This document shows positions 46,815 to 57,745 of a stretch of 64,000 nucleotides of DNA, piece after piece. The notes beneath the pieces were generated by a model. The model worked only from the letters and a program-made list of their open reading frames with translations. It had not been told where the DNA came from and ran no database searches. The DNA is taken from positions 1 through 64,000 of the forward strand of contig QZCP01000170.1 of NCBI GenBank assembly GCA_003956705.1, read 5' to 3'. The translations under genes were made by a program, and so were the position numbers. The DNA is from Brevipalpus yothersi. Lineage: Eukaryota; Arthropoda; Arachnida; Trombidiformes; Tenuipalpidae. The first letter of the stretch is position 1. The number at the start of each line of letters is the position of its first letter.

Positions 46815-48057
46815 ATGGTAATCTACGAGCCAGGGGATTTAATTTGGGAGTGTGATCCCTTCACCCATGTCATCGACGAAAAACAACGATTAATTAGGTG
46901 CAACTACTGTTTCCAAAAGTCGTAAGTAACTGATTTCGTTCAATATTCATTCATAAATCGCTTTGCCAATGCACCTTTTCTAGTTATATATTTTATATGT
47001 AATGTAATCAACATTTTGCAGAGAATCACTGAAGAAATGTTCAAAATGTTGGACACTTTATTGTGGCCGCGATTGTCAGGCGAAAGATTGGAAAAATGGT
47101 CATCAAATGGAATGTAAACTTGGCCCTGTTGCCAAAACTGAACCATCGGTACTTCGTGATAATTTCCAGCTGATTGCCAAATTAGCCATGATTGCAACCA
47201 AATATCCAGAAAGATTTGAAGAACCAATCAAAACTTTCAAGGGTGAGACCAATATGAATCAAGTTTCGACAACAGTCTTCAAATCACATCCACAAATAGA
47301 GGAAATGATACATTCGATGTCGCTATCATTTCAAATGAAGTTTGGTGCTATTGATTTTCCACTTAATGTGTCCAAAATCAAAGATTGTGTCCGTTTGGGT
47401 ATGTTGAAGAGGACAATGATAACGAATCTTGATATATCTCCAATCGGTATGGGAATTTATGGTGGTGTAAGTGATTTTGATTACAGTTGCTCTCCAAATT
47501 GTTGCCAAATTTTTGATGGGACTAAACTTCAAATTAAGGCCATCAAAAAGTTTAACACTGAGGGAAATCGTCCGACACTTGGATATATCGATTGCAAATT
47601 AAATCTTAGATGCGTATTGCCTCCATCTCTACCGGCCAGACAATGGTATGAGAGAGATTGTATCAAATGCCATTCCGACACATGTTTCCCCACGTGTACT
47701 GAGCAACAATTGGCTGATTGGATTGAATTTGTGCTCGCATTTGGGAAAAATACTGATGTTTTGGGCTATACAAGATGTAACAATTGCAAATGCACAATAA
47801 ATCCTACTGGTGCTCTGGATGCTGGTCTCAAATTTTTGGCCCATCAAGGAGATTTTCTCCCAAATCCTCATCCATTGCGAGCCGCGGTCCTTTCCAATCT
47901 TTTCCATATAGCCTCTTCGTTGGGTGACGATCGATTGAAAAGTATTGCAAAAGAACTTACCAAAAATTTCATGGTAATTTATGGCAAAGAACATACCGTG
48001 TATAAAGAATATCCACACATAATGCTCACTTTGGCTGCTCTCAATGAGCTGCCTTGA
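46815..48057 (+). CDS. SMYD-like protein (MYND plus divergent SET), duplicate
   Basis: Two exons, 46815-46921 and 47022-48057, phase-2 intron, 380 residues. Closest paralog of 25924. YEPGDLIWECDPF; MYND RCNYC, KKCSKCWTLYCGRDCQAKDW (one residue shorter between ligands), HQMEC; SET core GMGIYGGVSDFDYSCSPNC; LGYIDCKL; Cys-rich insert CIKCHSDTCFPTC plus an extra CNNCKC absent from the parent. The reading frame is intact although flanking duplicated DNA has decayed, which suggests it is still under selection or very young. Confidence 0.87.
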
Positions 48058-48733
48058 TTTTTTTTCCATACTTTTTTCTCTTCAAACGGTTGAACACAAA
48101 ACGGATACTCAATACAAGGCCTATTGGCCATTTGGCTGATGGTACCATAAAAATTTTCCCCGTTTAATCAGTCCTGTTATCTGGTTTTACCCTCTCTCGA
48201 ATCTGTAAAATTATTCTCAACTGACAGAATTACGATAATATCCAGATACCTAAATAAATTCTAATCCTCTTACAAGGGAAAAAAGTTACTTTTCGCAATT
48301 GCAATTGTTCCTCACTGGCTTCCCAACGATTCAACTGAACGCTTCATTTTTTCAAATTAGTCACACTCAAATATAAGTCGGATAAATCAAATGCCTCTCT
48401 CTCTCTTTCTCTCTTCTTACTTAATGGTATTGCTATACACTAGACCATGAGATAAGGAGATTATCGTAAGCTTGTGGCAAGAATTTGTTGGTTATTTTCC
48501 TAGGATTTAATTGACCATGAGAAAATTATGCAAATTTAAACCCCAAAATATGTTTAGGGAACGGATGAGTCAAGAATAATATCCTGTAAAATTATACCCC
48601 CAAAAGTACCATCTTTCTCTTCACTTGCCTCCCCCTGAGAGAGAAGCCCGCCAAAACAGTTGAAGTTTCTCTCTCGCTTTTCCGTTCCTGTTCACGAATC
48701 TTAACGATTGAATCTTGTTGAAATTATCTTCAG
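48058..48733. other. Duplicated intergenic with deletion junction
   Basis: Copy of 27146-27775; at about 48692 the match jumps to about 31100, so 3.3 kb of the parent (one SMYD-like gene and carboxylesterase exon 1) is missing. Confidence 0.7.
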
Positions 48734-48990
48734 GAAATATCATGGCCTAACTGGACAAGTAATGGGAAAAGTATCTTGAAGAGTCCAGTGATACACTTAT
48801 CACCGAAAATTTTGGAAATCGATGAGTATCCAACTAGGAGAGCGATTTCTTTCGAAAAAATCTCATTTCAAAACTATCAATTTTTGATCAATTTCAAATC
48901 GAAACGCAGATTGACGTGGATAAGAATTCAACGAGAAAAAATTTTTGGGCTCAACATATAGCTCAGCTTAATAATGAGCGCCTAAAATGA
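48734..48990 (+). pseudogene. Carboxylesterase exon 2 remnant
   Basis: Copy of 31137-31407 with the acceptor (TTCAG) and the final stop still visible. About 13 bases are lost at ARRVIERFDFFR, breaking the frame. Exon 1 is absent. Confidence 0.85.
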
Positions 48991-51147
48991 GAAAGCATAT
49001 CAAAGTTAGGTAGTTTTCCAGTGTATTACATTGTAATGAATACGAAGTTCAAGATGAGCAAATTTGATATTGTATTGAAATTTATTATCAGTTCTGACCA
49101 TACTCATCAACTACTCAAGATGATAATACAGGACATTTAATCAGCCGAGTCTGATCCAGCAAATTTGATCTGTAATCATTTTGTGTGAATGAATTGAGAA
49201 TTAATCAACAGCTGTAGAAGCTGTAGAATCATCGAGGATCATTAATGAGAAGGGCAAGAATTAGGAAAAAGAATCAGATTTCATCATCTCAACTAAAGTA
49301 CAGATTTCATCATGAGGGGAAGAAAGAGAGAAGAGAACCTCTTTTCGTGGGAAAGAAGCAATCATTTTGAAAAGCCTCTCTAGAGTAGGTTGTCAGAAAA
49401 ATGATCTGATGAAATTCATGCTTCAAACTTTCTAATCCTCAAGTGTTTTTCTGTGGATCATGTAGAACCTCAGAGAGATGTTCATTATCAACTTCCTTGA
49501 TGGCTTTCTCGGCTAGACTTGTTGTCGATCGCAATTTGCTTTACAATGTGATATTGATCAGTGAGCGATGATTTAGAGGTCCAATTTCTTCTGAAAAATT
49601 GAACGCCTGATTTGTTGTTGGTTTCTCTCACACGTCCATATTCAAAATCCGAATCAGAAAACTGTTACATATCATGCCGGACAGGTAGAACATTAGATGA
49701 GGATCTTTTTTTGCTGCTGTGATTCATATCATCTGTCTGTTTATCTAGATATTGAGAGTGTGAAGGATTTCTTCTTATTTATTGTTCAATTTGAATCATC
49801 CACCAATCAGAAAGAATCGTGTATAGTAGCAATGTTGAAGTGAATCTTGTAGCTGGGAATAAATATAATTATTCGTCTTAAAATTTTCTTTTGGAATGAA
49901 AAGAGATCAATTTGACGAAATTCGTTCATTAATCCCAATTGAAATGGTTTGACAGAGCGAATAGAGAAATTCTTAGATTGGATCATCTATCTTTAAAAAG
50001 TACCAAATCAGCGGCAACAGTGGAATACGAGCCATTTCATCTCAAGCGACCAAAGTCTACTATTCCTATAAATAACCAAGAAATAATTTGATTCTAATTA
50101 AAGGTCAAGTTAGCTCCTTACATGAGAACAATTTTATCTTTCAGTAAAAGGCTCAAAAATAGCTTTCCTCCCCCTGAACGATTAGCTATAGAAGAATCAT
50201 AAATTTTCTGCAACGAGTAACATTATTTGATTGCTCAACTTTGGTAGTGGCCACAAACATTCCGATGCATTTTGATATTTTTCATTGCAGTTCTTCCTCT
50301 CTATAAACTACGAAAGAACAACAGGTAGGGAGACACACCAGTATCCGAGGCTGTTGAAGATTTTGGCGCGATTCAATAGCTGGGCGAGAATTGTGAGAAT
50401 TTTTACGTCGTTCCAGAGACCTGAGCCCATTACACCGTTCCTAATTGATTAATTAATCGATTATATTCATATTAATAGATGATGAGGATGAATTTTTTGC
50501 AGGATCATAACATGTTATGATAATCTATCGCCTAATCTTTCTAATTTTTTTCCCCTTCTTCGGCTATAGTCTGAATTCTGTACTGACTATGTTCATGTTC
50601 ATCTTGAAGTAAACTCAGTGTTTCATGGCTCTTATATTTGGAAGAAACCCTGAACTTGATGATTGAAAGAACAAGAGTGAACAATTTCAAGCCATAATGG
50701 TAGATATAAATCCTCGATACTCACCGCTACGTCAAGTTTTTCCATCGCAAGGTTTCTGATCAGCTGTGGTCTCCTTCTTTTGCTCATCATCAAATTTTAG
50801 TTGAACAATAAAGTGTGTTTTGAGGATCCTTTTCTTGTGGAAAACCTGTTGAGTAGTCATTTGATCCAGCATTAGATAGGTGACAAAGGCCAGGTTTATT
50901 TGCCATTGGTGATAGGAAATTCTACCAGTAATTCTTCCAAAAAATATCTGTATTGAATTAATTGTGAAATTATTGGTCTAAATTTGTCTCTTTTTTTCCA
51001 TTTTTAAAATTAAATTTGAGATTGATAACATTTTATTAAAATAACAACTTTTTTTTGTCCTACAGTTTAAAAACATACTGGATTGAAAATTGATAAGAAA
51101 AATAACAATAATCACTATGAACTTAAATTAGATAATTAATTTCGATT
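48991..51147. other. Duplicated non-coding region
   Basis: Parallel to 31408-33500 (to about 50990) and then to 34790-34930. The SMYD-like gene present in the parent at 33539 is missing. No gene found. Includes the 18-bp palindrome core at 50504-50521. Confidence 0.65.
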
Positions 51148-51151
51148 GATT

Positions 51152-51555
51152 TGTTGTGGGTTTAGGGGATGAAATAAACCACAACGCACGGCAATACCCA
51201 ATCACGACAATATCACGGATATTTTCACTTCTTGGTTCCCGGAACCAAGAAACAAACTTCACAAGCTATTGAGCTCAAAAGGAAATATTTAATAGGAAAG
51301 ATTGAGTATTGTAAGTAAATGAATTGAACATAATATGAGAAGGTTAATCTGGAATGTAGACGTCAGATATACTAAACACACATCTCAATATCAACTTGAT
51401 AGCTTCGACACAAGTATACGAGTCTCAACAAGTGTTAAAAAAGTGATTAGAAAAAGCTAATGAAAACAAATATATAAGCTTAATCGCGCAAATCTCTTTG
51501 CATCCCAGCCCGGCTGGCGGTTAGTTTGACTCGATGGTCATATTGACTCCTAACA
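51152..51555. mobile_element. Solo LTR
   Basis: 404 bp present in the duplicate but absent from the parent (34.9 kb). It starts TGTTGTGGG, ends CCTAACA (TGTT...AACA termini), and is flanked by 4-bp direct repeats GATT at 51148-51151 and 51556-51559. A TATATAAGC element lies near 51470. No internal coding region and no PBS follow, as expected after LTR-LTR recombination. A 4-bp target duplication fits Gypsy-class integrases. It does not match the sequence upstream of the Gypsy-like remnant at 52.56 kb. Confidence 0.85.
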
Positions 51556-51637
51556 GATTAATAGGACAAAAATAGAAAATAGATTCGTAAATTAATTTGA
51601 TATTCATCGTCTATACAGTGAACTACACTGTACCTAA

Positions 51638-52235
51638 TTGCCAAAGTGAATGTTGAAAGCCATGAGTTACGGAGAAGTTTCAACTAACTTTTTTTCAAAA
51701 AAAGGACCTTGCTTATCTTTCAATAAAGTACAAATCATAGCAAGTCCCTGATATGTGAGAGTCAGTTCTACTGAAGGCCCTGGAAATAATTTCAAATGAA
51801 GTCCCAGAAGTTTGATACCTGATTTGAGAGCTTCGTTAATATCTGTACAAGTGTAGAAATTTTCCAAATTCAAGAGCAATTGAGCCACATCCTCATCCTC
51901 CTGCTCATTTGGGCTCAAGCATCGAAAACATTTACACTTGAAGAAAAAACCATCTATCAACAGCTTTTGAGTTTCTTTTCTGGAAAGATGATGGCCTTAG
52001 TAATTGACCACAGGAGTTTCGATCTCTGTATCAATCTCTTCAAGTGCTCTTACTTGCATCTCAAGACCATCAAAAACCTGACACGCATTTGGAATAAAAT
52101 TATGGCCAAAAACTGAAGAAGCTATGTTCAAACCAGATACAACTTTGGTTAATCTATCAGAAATACCGTTTGAGTTGATAGCTATTTTTCCGTAGATCCC
52201 AAGGAAAGTTTCACACGTGTTGTGTCCCAATCGTA
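51638..52235 (-). pseudogene. SMYD-like pseudogene (exon 2 only)
   Basis: Copy of the gene at 35019-36134. The C-terminal half is recognisable (LNLENFYTCTDINEALKSGI, ASSVFGHNFIPNACQVFDGL). A TGT to TAA change in VNYCGHYL gives a stop. The SET motif has decayed (GHNF), and MYND and exon 1 are lost at about 52235, where the duplication ends. Confidence 0.88.
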
Positions 52236-52559
52236 ATTGTTGATCATTCAATCAAGTATTTTGAGAAAACATTTCAACAAAAAAAGTCTTAGTTGATTGT
52301 TAAAGAATATACAGGGTATCCAAGAGTAATATAGCGCATTTCAAACTTTAATAACTTTTGAACGGGTTGAGATATCCTGGAAATTTTTTCTGTTCCTTGA
52401 AGAAAAAATGTGTATATAAGGTGAAGAAAGAAGAGAGAATATATTTATTAAGTTTTTGATGATTGGACAGTTCATAATAGTAAATTAATACTCTCAATAT
52501 TTCATCTAGTTGTGTTTCCTTCCATTTTCTGAAAATTCTAATGTAGAACATGACAAGAA
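52236..52559. other. Sequence upstream of Gypsy-like remnant
   Basis: Possible degraded 5' LTR or an older element: contains ACAGGGTATCC, ACTTTAATAACTTTTGAACGG and a TATATAAGG near 52414. No matching 3' copy was seen downstream, so LTR status is unproven. Confidence 0.35.
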
Positions 52560-55263
52560 TGGCGCAGTCGACAGGATATTTGGTTATTATTCTAAGCTCG
52601 TTGTTTTATTGAAGACAATGAGCAAATTTTTCTGTTTCCGAAGACCTTTCAGGTCATTGTTGGTTGGTGGTTGAATCAGATCTAATTTTCAGATTCCAAG
52701 ATCCTCCCCAATTTCATATTATCAAGATGGAAAAACTAAGATTCTATTTCATCAAATCAGCTGGAGAGATATTTCTTGAGAGATATCAAGAGCATGGAGA
52801 GCAAGAGTGGATATTACTTGATCCCGAGTTTAAAGAGAAATTTCAAAGCATTCGATCATAGCTTCTAAGCCAGCAGTTTTGCGAGCTATTAAAGAGATGA
52901 ATCACTAACGTACTCTGTCTTTAATGCTATCAGAAGTGGAGGCTACCAATTACATCAATTTGACATTTGGATCAACAAGTGAATCTGAGCTCGATATCGC
53001 TGAGCGAGAGAGGAAGTCCATCATCCCGGATCAAGGAAAATCGATCCAGCAGAAACCTCAAGCATATGGATAGATCTGATGAAGAAGCAGCATGAGAAAT
53101 TTTTATCCACACTGGATATGCTCAGAAAGAAAAGAAATCATCCGATGGAGATCAATAAATTCAATGGAAGGTCTGAAGAGGCAAAAATATTGATGTTCAC
53201 TTATGAGGAGCTCTGTGATTGTAGCGGTATTAATAATGATCGTGAGAAAATAAATGGAATGAAGAAGAATCTGGATGGAATCGCTTTGAAATGGTTCAAT
53301 CCTCTGAAAAGCGATGAGAGTGAACTAGAGTGGTCCATTTGGAGGAAATCATTCCTCAGTTCTTTCGGACAAAATCGAGTAACCGCTTCTCAGTCTGCTG
53401 ATCAGTGGGAATATCAAAGCAGATCACTGATGGATTACTATTATGAGAAGCAAAGGCTGATACAGATAGGATATCCCAACTTGGATGCATATAATTTTGT
53501 AACCAAAGTTATCGTAGGTTCACCTGAGGATATGCTAATACAAGTTCTCTCAAAGCAACCGAAAACGAAAAATGATTCACGATTGACTCTTGACCAGCTT
53601 AAGCCTCCGAAATCTTCACTCAATCCGAGTTTCGACAAGAAGAATCAGAACCAGATTCCGAGTGAATTCCTTAAGCCCAGAGGAAGTTTAATATCTAAGA
53701 GCATTGAGAACGGTTTTATTGATTCACAATGTGAAGTTTGGTTGAATGAGCGGAAACTATCTGGTTTATTGGATTCCGGAGCTGATAATAGTTTAATTAG
53801 GACTGGTATTGCTAAATCGAATGATTTGCTCAAGGAAAAGAGAAGTATCATGCTCCATTCATACGAGGGTGATATTGATGAATTCCAAGAGTTCATGAAA
53901 TTACCTATTACTCTGAACGGATATACTCGAGTTATTCCATGTTTCCATGTTGAAGGATTACCATATGAAATCTTGATAGGGAAAAGAGACATGAAAAGTT
54001 TTGGCCTAGGTCTCAAGGAAGATATTCCAATCCTAGGAAAAGGAAAGACAAGAGGCCTTGGAGAAGATGCTGATCTATCTGAAAGCTTATCAGTCGGAAG
54101 TATAGAACAAATTAAGCAGAAGTTCCCTCTTGTGTGTGGAGAGATAGACAAGATTCCTCTCTACAATGTTGAGTTTTCTCTCAAGAAGGACCATAAAACT
54201 ATCCAAGAGGAACCTTATCGATTGTCAACAATTCGATTCGCATGGGTCTAGAAGAAAATCAGTGAATATCTCGAGCGTGATATAATTGGAAAATCGTGCT
54301 CTAAATTTCCTTCCACAATCACATTGGTGACTAAAGAGAATGGTGATTTTCGTTTCTGTACCGATTTCAGATCAATCAATAGAGAGACTGAAACTGATCT
54401 ATTCCCTTTCCCACTAATCAATGATATAATCAATTCATTGGATGGATGTAATTTTTTCTCAAAACTTGATCTGAGAGAAGGTTATTTGCAGGTCGGTCTG
54501 ACGCTGGAAACAAGAGAGTTCTCATCTTTTGCTACCTCTCTTGGTCATTTCCTTTGGAAACATTGATGATATATGTATTGGTGGAATGAGTAGAGGAGAA
54601 TGTGCCAAACTCACTGGTCTTGTGATAGAAAAATTGAACGAAGCTAAAATGGCTCTCAATCTAGAGAAATGTAAAATATGTGTATCATTCATTGTGTTGC
54701 TTGGAAGAATAATCGATGGACTGGCTAAAACAACCAAAGAAGAGTCAGTAGAAAAAGTTAAAAATATGAAATGACCTGAGAATGTACACGAGATCAGACA
54801 GTTCACGGGCTTAACTGAGCACTTCTGAGCCTACATCAAAGATTACGCAAGAATAGTACAGCCATTCGACAATCTGAAAAAGAAAGATGTAGAGTTCGAG
54901 TGGACAAATGAGTGTCAGAGGTCATTTGATGAATTCAAGAATTTAATCAGTTCAAATCCGATTCTCCAGCTTCCTCATCCGAATCTGGATTTTGAATTGT
55001 GCTGTGATGCTAGCGGTCAAGGGACTGGAGCAGTTCTATATCAGAGGGATCCAAAAGCTTGTCCTGGACAACAATTTAGAGTTATCGGTTTCCATTCTCA
55101 TACCTTTTCCAAAGCTGAGGCAAACTATTCCATTACGGATCAAGAAGCTCTGGCCGTAATCAACGCAGTGAGATATTTCAGATCTTATCTGGAGGGAAAG
55201 AAGTTCATTGTACATACTGATCATATAGCTCTGCAATGTTCGATGATCGATATGTTAAGCTGA
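52560..55263 (+). mobile_element. Gypsy-like retrotransposon remnant (gag-PR-RT-RNase H)
   Basis: A PBS-like TGGCGCAGTCGACAGG (52560-52575) precedes decayed gag sequence. The largest open stretch, 53079-54251 (390 codons), holds a retrotransposon gag-like segment (ALKWFNPLK) and an aspartic protease motif (GLLDSGADNSLI). After a TAG the reverse transcriptase begins (FRFCTDFRSINRET, FFSKLDLREGYLQ). The part leading to the catalytic box is missing, and only IDDICIGG resumes in another frame at about 54560. RNase H follows (CDASGQGTGAVLYQRD, NYSITDQEALAVI). No integrase was found: the match ends at 55263, where different transposon sequence begins. Multiple stops and frameshifts; immobile. Confidence 0.85.
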
Positions 55264-57180
55264 AGTCTGATCAAGTGGTTAAATCTTCAGGTTTTTTGGA
55301 ATATTTTGATGGGAATTGGCTCTTGAACAAGAAAAAATGGGTCAAATATCTCAGAGAAGAGCATGTGAACTTACTTGATAATACCAACAATAGACTGGAA
55401 TCATTGAACAATATATCAAAAAGATTGTCAGAAGGTATTCAGATTTCTAAGATTTCTATCAGCGGATTCATGAGTTCTTAGGAGTTCTGAACAGCCGTCG
55501 CAAAGAAGTTTTTTTCAAAGCTGTGGCAAAGCATCGAACGCTAGGTAAATTCAAAGATCCTCAAGTGAGAGCATATGTCAAGATGATCAACAATGATTTA
55601 AACCCAACACCAGCGGTGAAGGTTGAGGATCATCTTCTTCAGGTGATTTCAAAGTGACCGAGAGTTGTTTTATGCCAACAGAGACTACTCCGAAGTTTAT
55701 GCCTCTGGTCATCGAGTTGCCAAAGCATCAAGTATGGACTGTAGCTGTAGTTTCCGAACACAGACAATGCTCATCTGCTTGCATATCATGGCAGTTAGAA
55801 AGCATCTTGATCTTCCAGTTTATGAAAACACTCTGGGTGCTCCTCGCTGGAGTCGCTCAGTTTGGTTAGAGGGAATGTCAGCTCTGCCAATCGGACCATC
55901 CATCTTCGAATGTAAAGATCCTGATCCTCCAACAAGAGAGGATAAATATAATCGTGTCATCAAGGCAATAGCTGATATCATTGCTGATTGTGATGCAGAT
56001 ACATTTGATGAGAGATTGGATGTTCTCATACATTGTAAAGAAGTTTGGGCTCGAGACGACAAGGTAATCATCATGGATGACCTCGGAAAACGCAAGATTC
56101 CCGATCATTCCTACGCAGAGTCACTTAGTACCAGCGAGAAGCAGTCAGATAGAATCTCGTTACGTAAGAGATTCAGAGTGGAAGACAAAAAGAGTAGAGC
56201 TGATCAAACTTCTGCTGATGAGCCAGAGGAGCCCCCAACCAAAGTTTGTAGACCACCGGATGATCTCACTGCTATGGAGCTTGATCGATAGCAAGCGGAG
56301 CCAAGTCTGAGAAGTCGGAAGGTTCATCTTGCTCATGACAAACTTAAGAGCTCATCTCTCTCCGGGAATGAAGTTGTCGATGAGATTTGGATTAGAGAAC
56401 CTTTCATCATCTGCGGTAGTGCAAAGAGGTTGTTCACGCCTAATATCTACAACGAATATCCTTGGCTAACCGGTGATATCATGAATTAGGCTATGATGAA
56501 GCTCCGACCTATCTATCCAAAGATCTCCGGATTAAGTATCATCGATGGCATGATTCACCGCATGCCTCATTATTCACGGAAATTCAGTGAAAGTTATGGG
56601 AAATTCTATCAGATTCTCTTTTTCTATAGTCATTTTATCTGTGTCACAAGCGATGATGTTAATAGTCTTCAATCCGATGTATATCACTCTCTCAACACCG
56701 CCACAAAGATGAACTCGTCAACTTTCACTTCAATGATGGGCGCTATCACAAGAGTTATAGAGGGAGAGAAACTGCATTTCAAACTCATTGAATCATCTCT
56801 CCAGTCTGATGATTATAACTGTGGATGCTCCGCGATAGCAAATGCAGTAGCTTTCTGCTCTGGTCTATGCCAGGTGAAGTGAGATTTGATTATTCAACCC
56901 TCAGAAGTCATTTCAAGAAGTGTCTGGACAAGAATGAGCTTTCACTCTTCCCAACCAACAAAGAGGAGAAGAAGAAGAAAGTTTTAGATAAACTCGAGAC
57001 AAAACGAGTATATTGTTTATGTAGAAAACCTTACGACAGGAAACAAGAGATGATTGGTTGTGATGAATGCCTTGAATAGTTCCATTACAGTTGCATCGAT
57101 TTGGATAAAAAAGATGTCAAAAGGAGAGGTAGATTGGATCTGTAAGGATTACAAACCGGTTCCCATCGACATCAATGATT
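55236..57180 (+). mobile_element. MULE/SWIM - C48 protease-like - PHD remnant
   Basis: Series of broken same-strand frames. At 55236-55481 YFDGNW and NTNNRLESLNN resemble the end of a MULE-type DDE transposase. At 55665-56291 a SWIM zinc finger (CxCx(n)CxH: CSC then CLH) is followed by a charged acidic/basic tail. At about 56400-56880 the sequence resembles a Ulp1/C48 cysteine protease end (WLTGDI, then SDDYNCGCSAIANA). At 57010-57110 a PHD finger start reads CLCRKPYDRKQEMIGCDEC, then a TAG, then FHYSC. At least five stops or shifts interrupt it. Proteins combining these segments occur in invertebrate transposon-derived families; the exact superfamily is uncertain. Confidence 0.6.
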
Positions 57181-57664
57181 AGAGTTTTCCCTATCCATTA
57201 CTATATCATTCTTCCTTTCATTACTTTAATGTCATTGTATATCAAGCATTTTTCAATCTTCTTACAATACAATTTTCCCAAATTCGTACAAGATTTTCCC
57301 CTTATTTAACCGAAAATTCCAACATGGATTGATATCAAGCAAGAGAGAGAGAGAGCGAGAGAGAGAGGAGAATGAGAGTGGAGAAGAAGAATGTTTGAAC
57401 ACTGAGAATGGTTCAGATGATGATTAACAGTTGAACTAATCAAGGTGAGAAATGGTTGATTCATCCATTCCTTCCAAGTTAAAAAATTGAAAGTTCTAAT
57501 TTTTTCTCAATTTATTGGTAATATAGTCACTTATTGGCTTCCGAACGTCTCATGATAAATTTTTCTCTCAATATTGGGCTCTCTAGACACTCTAGAACAC
57601 GATGAAAAGATGTTGGCATTTTAGTCATTGAAACTAAAATGCCAACATGGCATTTATCGATTCA
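57181..57664. other. Spacer between the two element remnants
   Basis: Non-coding, with a GA-rich simple repeat at about 57343-57372 and the hairpin at 57610-57648. Confidence 0.5.
57610..57648. repeat. Perfect 16 bp inverted repeat (hairpin)
   Basis: ATGTTGGCATTTTAGT (57610-57625) and its exact complement (57633-57648) around a 7-base loop. Lies just before the chimeric polymerase frame; the right arm overlaps the first codons of that frame. Confidence 0.9.
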
Positions 57665-57667
57665 CTA

Positions 57668-57745
57668 CATGTGTATATTCCGCCAGCAAAGCTGTTTTGA
57701 TAGGATTTTCGTAACATCCAGAAGAGAAGATTTTAATCCTCAACA
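57668..57745 (+). repeat. SMYD-cluster-derived segment fused to polymerase
   Basis: About 78 bp matching 42605-42680 (shared GCAAAGCTGTTTTGAT and GGATTTTCGTAAC). It supplies the first part of the frame that continues into the DNA polymerase; a Met at 57765 just beyond it may be the original polymerase-side start. Confidence 0.75.

Noticed and set aside
52236..52559. 5' LTR of the Gypsy-like remnant
   Set aside because: No second copy downstream and no match to the solo LTR; listed only as upstream sequence.
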